DNA of 11,815 bases from Nostoc sp. GT001 (GTDB lineage Bacteria > Cyanobacteriota > Cyanobacteriia > Cyanobacteriales > Nostocaceae), in the NCBI RefSeq assembly GCF_030382115.1, contig NZ_JAUDRJ010000003.1:2428680-2440494 (forward strand). Direction: 5' to 3'. The notes under the pieces are model-generated. The model saw only the letters and a list, made by a program, of their open reading frames with translations. It was not told the origin of the DNA and ran no database searches. Positions within the stretch are counted from its first letter, which is position 1; the number at the start of each line of letters is the position of its first letter. Shown one piece after another: positions 7,029-11,815 of the stretch. A program made the translations under genes and the position numbers.

Positions 7029-7355
7029 TTATTTGCTGATAGATTTGAGGATTTCCGTGATTTCCTCTATAGTAGCTTCTTCGAGTAAAATCCTGTTTCC
7101 AGTATCAGGGTCAAGAATTACCACATCAAATTGCTTCCCTGGATGAGATTTATGCCATTCTTGATACCATTTGCGAATTTGTTCAGCTAAAGCCGCAACA
7201 CCACCCACAATGCCGACAATAGTAGCGATCGCTGCCAAAGTTCCCTCCCTTTGCGTCGGAACTTCATAGCTTCCCGATATTCCAGGAATTTCTAACAAAG
7301 CCTCGGCTGCTGCTGGTGCGCCTTCCCCTTCAATTCCAACTTGAATTTCTGCCAT
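7029..7355 (-). CDS. Small single-membrane-segment protein paired with the CHAT-STAND gene (EACC1-like)
   Basis: The protein has 108 residues with an ATG start at 7353-7355. The N-terminal third is Ala/Gly/Glu-rich with no clear domain. A glycine-rich hydrophobic segment follows (residues 39-57, TLAAIATIVGIVGGVAALA), then an amphipathic Trp/Lys stretch (EQIRKWYQEWHK), then a small alpha/beta-looking end (FDVVILDPDTGNRILLEE). This order (hydrophobic helix, W-rich basic linker, strand with a D-x-D/G turn) resembles the effector-associated constant component 1 (EACC1) small proteins described next to CHAT, trypsin-like and STAND effectors in bacterial conflict systems. That match is from memory of the architecture, not an alignment. 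The gene ends exactly where the GTG of the CHAT gene begins, so the two are one transcription unit. It could be a membrane anchor, adaptor or inhibitor for the protease; no function is proven. Confidence 0.62.
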   Translation of the reverse strand: MAEIQVGIEGEGAPAAAEALLEIPGISGSYEVPTQREGTLAAIATIVGIVGGVAALAEQIRKWYQEWHKSHPGKQFDVVILDPDTGNRILLEEATIEEITEILKSISK

Positions 7356-7464
7356 AGCTCATCTGCGAATTTATACAACATACTGTATATTCTGCGTTGA
7401 AATAAGGATAATACTCACCCAAAGACACAGAGACAGCAAAATTATTTACTTAGTGTTGTACCAA

Positions 7465-7482
7465 TTGTCTAAAATAAGACAA
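7465..7482. promoter_or_regulatory. 18-bp palindrome in the divergent intergenic region, possible operator
   Basis: TTGTCT-AAAATA-AGACAA is a perfect 6-bp inverted repeat with 6-bp spacer. It lies between the divergently transcribed conflict unit (start 7355) and the flavoprotein gene (start 7559). It fits a dimeric regulator site but no known consensus was recognised. The rest of 7356-7558 shows an A+T-rich stretch with TATAAA at about 7365-7370 (minus sense) as a weak -10 candidate. Confidence 0.3.
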
Positions 7483-7525
7483 CAGACCCAAACCTAGAAA
7501 CCCAGATTAAATCTGACTTTCTTCA

Positions 7526-7553
7526 TTTTTAACTTTTAATTTTTAATTTTTAA
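7526..7553. repeat. A+T-rich heptanucleotide array TTTTTAA x4 next to a start codon
   Basis: TTTTTAA, CTTTTAA, TTTTTAA and TTTTTAA run from 7526 to 7553. The array ends 5 bases before the ATG of the flavoprotein gene and occupies the place where a ribosome binding site would be expected; no purine-rich site is visible. Confidence 0.75.
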
Positions 7554-7558
7554 TTGAT

Positions 7559-8143
7559 ATGTCTCTTGCTCCTTGGCGAAGTGCGATCGCTCATGCACTC
7601 CATCGCAACCGTAGTCTTGTTTATGCCCGTTACCTGCAACTAGCAACGCTACAAGCGAATGGTCGCCCCGCCAATCGTACCCTAGTCTTTCGCGGCTTTT
7701 TAGAAGATACAAACCAGCTAAAATTTATCACCGATAACCGTAGCGCCAAAGCCGATCAGATACAGCAACAACCTTGGGCAGAAGTTTGCTGGTACTTCCC
7801 CAATACACGAGAACAATTTCGCATCACTGGCTGTTTAACCCTGGTCAGCGGTGATGATTATGACCAGAATTTACAGCCAGCGCGGATTGCAATGTGGCAA
7901 GAATTAAGTGAGGCGGCGCGTTTACAGTTTGCTTGGCCACATCCTGGAAAACTCAGAGTTGACAACCCAGAAGCTTTTGCACCACCAGCACCCGAACCCG
8001 TGCAGCCAGTACCTAATTTTTGTTTACTGCTACTCGATCCGGTGCAGGTCGATCACTTAGAATTACGCGGCGAACCACAAAATCGATGTCTTTACCACCG
8101 TAATGAGCAGCAAGAGTGGTCTAGCCAAGCGATTAATCCTTAA
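7559..8143 (+). CDS. PPOX-class FMN-dependent flavoprotein, alr4036 family
   Basis: The protein has 194 residues and resembles the cyanobacterial alr4036 branch of the pyridoxamine 5'-phosphate oxidase-like split-barrel flavoproteins. Supporting motifs are LATLQANGRPANRTLVFRGF (residues 28-47, the FMN-phosphate-contacting strand pair), TDNRSAKADQI (58-68), WYFPNTREQFRITG (78-91) and the C-terminal DHLELRGEPQNR / LYHRNEQQEW segment, where PNPOx-type proteins place substrate and cofactor contacts. Length is normal for the family. The oxidase activity and the substrate of this branch are unproven; a role in vitamin B6 or another FMN redox reaction is possible. It has no signal peptide and should be cytosolic. 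The ATG at 7559 is the natural start from homology of the N-terminus (APWR), although a 7-bp array replaces a visible ribosome binding site. Confidence 0.88.
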   Translation: MSLAPWRSAIAHALHRNRSLVYARYLQLATLQANGRPANRTLVFRGFLEDTNQLKFITDNRSAKADQIQQQPWAEVCWYFPNTREQFRITGCLTLVSGDDYDQNLQPARIAMWQELSEAARLQFAWPHPGKLRVDNPEAFAPPAPEPVQPVPNFCLLLLDPVQVDHLELRGEPQNRCLYHRNEQQEWSSQAINP

Positions 8144-8151
8144 ATATTTGA

Positions 8152-8179
8152 GTAGAGACGCGATTAATTGCGTCTCTAC
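8152..8179. terminator. Perfect hairpin between convergent genes
   Basis: GTAGAGACGC (8152-8161) and GCGTCTCTAC (8170-8179) form a 10-bp perfect stem with an 8-nt loop, 8 bases after the flavoprotein stop. It is placed to terminate that gene and possibly cysE from the other side. The same sequence type is a common dispersed palindrome in Nostoc-like genomes. Two GGAGTT(A/G) heptamers follow at 8181-8194. Confidence 0.65.
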
Positions 8180-8235
8180 AGGAGTTAGGAGTTGGAAACT
8201 GCAAACCTGCATTTATGATTTTTATTTCTCACTTT

Positions 8236-9000
8236 TTAAATGCCAGCACCATCTAGAAATTCCTGGATAGTCTTATCCTTGAGGTTGCACCAGCGAGTAT
8301 CGTGGATTAGCTCATCCTCTTTCGCTGCTAAACAACCCACTAAAACAGGAGTTTTTTCTGAAGAATTGGTGCGCCCAAGTGTTTGTATTTGTTCTTCCAA
8401 TGCTTCAATCCGGTCTACTAACGCACGAATTACTTGAGCTTCTGAATCTGGTAAGTTATTGTGTTCAAGAGGTGAAACTCTAACTCCAGAACGATACATA
8501 ATGCGCCCAGGCACACCTACCACAGTACAGTCTGAAGGCACATCTCTGAGAACAACAGAACCAGCACCAATACGGACATTATTGCCAATTTGGATATTGC
8601 CCAGTACCTTCGCTCCAGCTCCGACTACGACATTTTCACCCACAGTAGGATGGCGCTTACCACATTCTTTACCAGTACCCCCAAGGGTGACACCTTGATA
8701 AATTAGGGCATAGTCTCCCACGATCGCAGTTTCACCAATTACTACACCCATCCCGTGGTCAATAAACACACTTTGCCCAATTGTTGCACCAGGGTGGATT
8801 TCAATTCCAGTCAAAAACCGAGCCAAGTGAGAAATCAGGCGCGGAATAAAGGGAAGACCAACATTATACAGCCAGTGAGCCAGCCTATGGAATAATAGGG
8901 CTTGCAAACCAGGGTAACAAAATAAAACTTCCAACCAGTTACGGGCAGCTGGGTCACGTTCAAATATGATACGAAAGTCAGCACGCAGTATAGATAGCAC
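8236..9000 (-). CDS. cysE: Serine O-acetyltransferase (CysE)
   Basis: The protein has 254 residues. It transfers acetyl from acetyl-CoA to L-serine to give O-acetylserine, the first dedicated step of cysteine synthesis, in the cytosol. The N-terminal helical domain (residues 1-62, with [11 protein letters not shown]) is the short type. The left-handed beta-helix of hexapeptide repeats runs from about 66 to 165. H82 (in FIDHGMG) and H117 (in GKRHPT) match the catalytic and substrate histidines, and E67 (in GIEIHPG) occupies the position of the catalytic Asp of the E. coli enzyme. VTLGGTGK (104-111) and VVGVPGRI (160-167) are also typical. A ~85-residue extension with a short coiled coil ([10 protein letters not shown]) ends DGAGI; a terminal Gly-Ile is the feature that docks into the CysK active site in other bacteria. 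The start is GTG at 8998-9000, chosen because [19 protein letters not shown] is the conserved N-terminus, with GAGGG upstream. Confidence 0.96.
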   Translation of the reverse strand: MLSILRADFRIIFERDPAARNWLEVLFCYPGLQALLFHRLAHWLYNVGLPFIPRLISHLARFLTGIEIHPGATIGQSVFIDHGMGVVIGETAIVGDYALIYQGVTLGGTGKECGKRHPTVGENVVVGAGAKVLGNIQIGNNVRIGAGSVVLRDVPSDCTVVGVPGRIMYRSGVRVSPLEHNNLPDSEAQVIRALVDRIEALEEQIQTLGRTNSSEKTPVLVGCLAAKEDELIHDTRWCNLKDKTIQEFLDGAGI

Positions 9001-9069
9001 GAGATAGCACCCTCGGAAAGCACAACAAGCTACACTCCCATATTATCCTCTCAGGTGTTGTACGTAAAA

Positions 9070-9239
9070 ATTGGGAATTGGGAATGGGGAACTTGTACTG
9101 AGTTACGACTGCGCTCAACTACCGCGCAGTCGTAAAGCCTGCGGCATAGCTTCGCTTCGGGTGCAGCCTCTCGTAGAGAAGTATAGGGAATTGGGAATTA
9201 GTTATTAATTGACTCCTAACTCCTAACTTCCCACTCCCC
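9070..9239. repeat. Intergenic repeat cluster: 7-bp arrays flanking a perfect palindrome
   Basis: Between cysE and the exported-protein gene, ATTGGGA, ATTGGGA, ATGGGGA run at 9070-9090. A 12-bp perfect inverted repeat follows (TTACGACTGCGC at 9103-9114, GCGCAGTCGTAA at 9124-9135, 9-nt loop). Then come AGGGAAT, TGGGAAT at 9185-9198 and ACTCCTA, ACTCCTA, ACTTCCC, ACTCCCC at 9212-9239. The first and last arrays are roughly inverted with respect to each other, so the block resembles a decayed palindromic element. The stretch around 9136-9180 (GCCTGCGGCATAGCTTCGCT...) resembles a sequence commonly scattered in Nostoc-type genomes. No open frame. Confidence 0.7.
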
Positions 9240-9242
9240 AAT

Positions 9243-9734
9243 TTACTGCTGCTCTACTTTGAGAGTATAATCCCGCTTGACTCCAGGGTTAAATGTACCT
9301 ACCCAAATCCGATAAGTGCCCCTTTTCCAGTCGCGATCGCTAACGCTAGCATCTTTACTTTTACCAGTATCATCGCCGCAACGAATTGTTGTTTTGTCTG
9401 GGCCTTGGATGATTAAAGTGGTGTCGTTGTTGTTGCTATCAACTTGGATTGTTAGCTGGGAAAAGTCTTTTTCCAAAACCATAATGTGATCTGGTTGGGG
9501 ATCGGCAAAGCCAATACAGGCTTGTTGATCGCGATCGCGGTTACTGATAGCAGACAATGAGTAAGAACCACCTGTAAAACCCTGCACTGTTCCTTGTGCT
9601 GAATCAAAGTTTGTTGATAAATGCAAAGTGCCAAAGTTCGCTGTCTGTGCTATTGCAGGGGTAGCTGTGATGGCGGTAAGTATAGCCAATAGCCAACTGC
9701 TTTTAAACTGAAGTCGGGGGCGACGGTATTTCAT
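9243..9734 (-). CDS. Exported hypothetical protein, pre-peptidase C-terminal (PPC)-like beta domain
   Basis: The protein has 163 residues. The start is certain: ATG at 9732-9734 is preceded by GGAGGG (minus sense of 9740-9745) at ideal spacing. Residues 1-29 are a signal peptide: basic MKYRRPRLQFK, hydrophobic core WLLAILTAITA, and cleavage after TPAIA. The mature part is a beta-rich domain with the repeated aromatic/Asp pattern of PPC-like sandwiches: DHIMVLEKDFSQLTIQVDS, then DTTLIIQGPDKTTIRCGDD, and a final GTYRIWVGTFNPGVKRDYTL strand pair. Two cysteines (C73, C119) could form a disulfide in the periplasm. It has no catalytic motif, so a binding or structural role is likely. Homologous cyanobacterial proteins of this layout are uncharacterised. 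The exported, beta-sandwich nature is well supported; the PPC label is a resemblance. Confidence 0.78.
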   Translation of the reverse strand: MKYRRPRLQFKSSWLLAILTAITATPAIAQTANFGTLHLSTNFDSAQGTVQGFTGGSYSLSAISNRDRDQQACIGFADPQPDHIMVLEKDFSQLTIQVDSNNNDTTLIIQGPDKTTIRCGDDTGKSKDASVSDRDWKRGTYRIWVGTFNPGVKRDYTLKVEQQ

Positions 9735-9783
9735 AGTAGCCCTCCAACAGGCTTTTAAAGTAGTGATGATATATACATATTCT

Positions 9784-9839
9784 AGTGAAAAAAATCCAGT
9801 GAAATTTCAGTTGGATGTGCCACATTCAAATGTGCCACA
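9784..9839. repeat. Paired direct repeats upstream of the exported-protein gene
   Basis: AGTGAAA occurs at 9784-9790 and 9798-9804 (14 bp apart). ATGTGCCACA occurs at 9815-9824 and 9830-9839 (15 bp apart). They lie 50-105 bp upstream of the minus-strand ATG at 9734; an A+T-rich TATATA at about 9770-9777 could be a -10. They might be tandem regulator sites. The remainder of 9840-9997 shows nothing recognisable. Confidence 0.35.
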
Positions 9840-9997
9840 GTTAATGTTTTGGAAAGTGGACAGCTAATTGCTAGGTTATTTCTGAATCTCGACAGCAGCA
9901 TACAATCGCATCCGAGTGAGGAATTTTGGTAATCAAACTATTAGCTAGTAAATATTACATAAAATCTACGTAAATGTGATGAGGCAAGAAAGTACAG

Positions 9998-10032
9998 AAG
10001 GTAAAGGTAAAAAATTCTTTTACCTTTACCTT
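9998..10032 (-). terminator. Perfect 15-bp hairpin just after the DUF3352 gene
   Basis: AAGGTAAAGGTAAAA (9998-10012) is the exact reverse complement of TTTTACCTTTACCTT (10018-10032), with loop AATTC. It starts 5 bases past the stop of the minus-strand gene. The stem is A+T-rich and lacks a distinct following T run, so it may act as a terminator or as a 3'-end stabiliser. Confidence 0.6.
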
Positions 10033-10037
10033 TAATC

Positions 10038-11699
10038 TCACGAATTATGGAGTTTGAAGAAGACACCACCTTTGAGCGATCGCGTGTCAGTTCCATAACT
10101 ACTGACTGTGAGCGATCGCAGATTATTAAAAAACGGTTTCCCTAAGACTTCCACTAGTTTGAGAATCGGTACTTGACGCTCTAACAAATTCTGGCTCTTT
10201 GTCCAGTCAAGATATACATAACCTTGGTTTGGTAAGGGAATTGCCGCGATACTATCTTTGAAATTGGGATTGTCAATTAAGGAATTATCCTTGGATGTGA
10301 GGATTTCATCCATCGTTTCTAAGTCAGAGGTGAAAATTTCGTAATTTCCTAAGTTTGTATGTAATCCCAACACTTTTGTTTCAATACTGAAGGATGTTCC
10401 CTCTTTAACATCACTTTTTTTTGTAGCCGTAGTTAACTCTGTCCAAGCAGAGATTTTTTGCTTGTCTATAGTTAAGGGATTAATGCTGAGTCCATTTGAT
10501 GAGGCGATCACATCTAATCGAGCAACACCTTTTTCCACACTCTCAGATTTTTCCACCACAAAAATCCAATGAGGAGTTGTTTGCTCTTTCGCAGGTAACA
10601 ATGCTATGGCATATTCTCCTTGTACCCAGCTAAAAATATCCTCTGGTAAGTTTATACCCCAGCGTTTTTGAACATCTGCCAAAGGTTTTGCTAACCGAGA
10701 AACCACATCTTCCCCAGAACCATATATAGTTGCTGTGGCTTGTCTCCAGAGTTTAGCTAAATCACTGCCAGCCAAATTACTCAAATTCGAGCCGGAAATT
10801 GCTAAACCTGCGGATGCTGGAACATATTGCAATGCTCCCACAGGTTTAGATAGTGGTGCAGATGGAGGGACAATTTCCGATGAAGTCAAAATGGTGGTTT
10901 CTGCCAGCAATCCTTTAGGATTTAACACCAAGGATATAATTTGGCTGTTATAAAGTTGTTCTGATAACTCTAAGCCTTGCCATTTTGCCACGATGGGAAG
11001 ATTCAAGAAAGCTACAGCTAATCCCCCTTTGAGCCGTTCTTTGGTAGCTTTTTGGTATTCGGGTGAGCTAGTTAAATTCAAATCGGGCGCTTGGACGTTG
11101 TTGATAGCATCTCGTAGTACTTTCGGATCGTTGGCAAATAAGACAAAGCCTTCACCGACAACAGCACCAGCAAGCAAGTCTTGTTCTGGTTGAGAATTGT
11201 CAGAAATCAGTTTTACACCTTTATATTGTTCAACAGCTAAGTTTGCCCCAGCTAATGCTCGTTTAGAAAACAACAATTCGACAAACTCGCGGCTTTTCTC
11301 CGGTTGCTTGGTTGCTAATGCCAACAAATACCCTGGCTGTTGTCCGTTTTCTGGATCGCGATCAATATCTAAGGTAGTGATAGCTAATGTAATTTCATCC
11401 CCTAACCAGGGTTGAATGTCTTGTTTGTAATCTATGCCACTCTTGGCGAATAAACTGGTTTTGAGTTTAGATAGTTCCTCTTCGCGCTCCAACGCCTGCA
11501 AACGGTCAGGATTCGTCAATAGTGAAACCATTGCAGGGGAAAGTTTCGACACGAATATGGCTGCACCAGGCCCAGAGCTAGAAGCAATGAGGTTAGCCGG
11601 ACTTTTAGCGAAAAACCAGTAAAAGCCTGCGATCGCAATTACTAGCAGTGCGATCGCCCCAGCGACAATAAAACTAATAAATGAACGTTGCCTATTCAC
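10038..11699 (-). CDS. DUF3352 domain-containing membrane-anchored protein
   Basis: The protein has 553 residues. The N-terminus is a short basic stretch (NRQRS) and one strong membrane segment (residues ~6-30, SFISFIVAGAIALLVIAIAG) without a cleavage motif, so the large C-terminal part should be anchored on the periplasmic or lumenal side. The body fits the cyanobacterial DUF3352 family: an AAIFVSKLSPAMVSLLTNPD opening after the anchor, then SGIDYKQDIQPWLGDEITLAI, then GYLLALATKQPEKSREFVE, with later GGLAVAFLNLP and LPLPNQGYVYLDWTK-like segments. It has full family length. The function is unknown; no enzymatic motif was found. The start is GTG at 11697-11699 with a weak AGG nine bases before it; no in-frame ATG begins ahead of the membrane segment. 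It is transcribed alone in this window and is followed by the hairpin at 9998-10032. Confidence 0.85.
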   Translation of the reverse strand: MNRQRSFISFIVAGAIALLVIAIAGFYWFFAKSPANLIASSSGPGAAIFVSKLSPAMVSLLTNPDRLQALEREEELSKLKTSLFAKSGIDYKQDIQPWLGDEITLAITTLDIDRDPENGQQPGYLLALATKQPEKSREFVELLFSKRALAGANLAVEQYKGVKLISDNSQPEQDLLAGAVVGEGFVLFANDPKVLRDAINNVQAPDLNLTSSPEYQKATKERLKGGLAVAFLNLPIVAKWQGLELSEQLYNSQIISLVLNPKGLLAETTILTSSEIVPPSAPLSKPVGALQYVPASAGLAISGSNLSNLAGSDLAKLWRQATATIYGSGEDVVSRLAKPLADVQKRWGINLPEDIFSWVQGEYAIALLPAKEQTTPHWIFVVEKSESVEKGVARLDVIASSNGLSINPLTIDKQKISAWTELTTATKKSDVKEGTSFSIETKVLGLHTNLGNYEIFTSDLETMDEILTSKDNSLIDNPNFKDSIAAIPLPNQGYVYLDWTKSQNLLERQVPILKLVEVLGKPFFNNLRSLTVSSYGTDTRSLKGGVFFKLHNS

Positions 11700-11815
11700 A
11701 TTAAACCTATTAAAAAAGACGGTTTACAGCCATTTAAGCAGAAAGCCTAGCAGAATTAATCAACCCCCTTGAGAATGGATACTCATGCAAAGGCAGAGAT
11801 TTTCTGTCACCATAA

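Noticed and set aside
8240..8698. Plus-strand frames of 65 and 79 codons
   Set aside because: They are shadows of cysE on the opposite strand.
8835..9023. 62-codon minus-strand frame overlapping the start of cysE
   Set aside because: It is an alternative frame of the conserved CysE N-terminus. Only the GTG frame at 9000 gives the family sequence.
11775..11815. Possible start of a further plus-strand gene (ATG at 11775 or 11784)
   Set aside because: At most 13 codons are visible, no ribosome binding site is clear and no family can be recognised. The stretch 11700-11815 may equally be promoter DNA for the DUF3352 gene.

Overview
The window looks like chromosome from a filamentous, probably heterocyst-forming cyanobacterium (Nostocales: Nostoc, Anabaena, Calothrix or a relative). 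The evidence is moderate G+C, many GCGATCGC (HIP1) octamers, several short tandem arrays of 7-bp units between genes, dispersed palindromic repeats, and protein families typical of the group (CcsA, KGK domain, Uma2/DUF820, alr4036-type PPOX flavoprotein, DUF3352). No rRNA, tRNA, CRISPR array or recognisable transposase gene was seen.

Layout. Positions 1-189 are the 3' end of ccsA (cytochrome c maturation). Positions 190-590 have no gene; they hold a terminator-like hairpin and a ~135-bp MITE-like palindrome. Positions 591-899 encode a small KGK-domain protein, followed by a perfect palindromic terminator. Positions 1078-1725 encode a Uma2-family (PD-(D/E)XK) protein whose conserved N-terminus runs upstream of any standard start codon. 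Positions 1787-2206 (minus) encode a DUF559/Vsr-like endonuclease-fold protein. It is bracketed by inverted copies of a 36-38-bp repeat that also forms the core of the MITE-like element. Positions 2207-2747 are non-coding and contain a 12-unit, 21-bp minisatellite and a 7-bp array.

The centrepiece is a minus-strand two-gene unit at 3036-7355. The first gene is a 108-aa protein with one predicted membrane segment. The second abuts it with zero spacing and encodes a 1330-aa CHAT protease - STAND/NB-ARC NTPase - TPR protein. This is the architecture of ligand-triggered, NLR-like conflict or cell-death proteins. The TPR part is made of 120-bp DNA repeats that remain very similar to each other. 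The reading frame is cut by a nonsense codon inside the last repeats, and a recognisable but decayed C-terminal tail lies beyond it (2748-3035).

Positions 7356-11815 return to ordinary genes: an alr4036-type FMN flavoprotein (plus), cysE serine O-acetyltransferase (minus), a small exported protein (minus) and a membrane-anchored DUF3352 protein (minus). They are separated by 7-bp arrays and palindromes. The housekeeping genes do not form one pathway; the stretch from about 290 to 7360 looks like an accessory, repeat-rich island between conserved genes.
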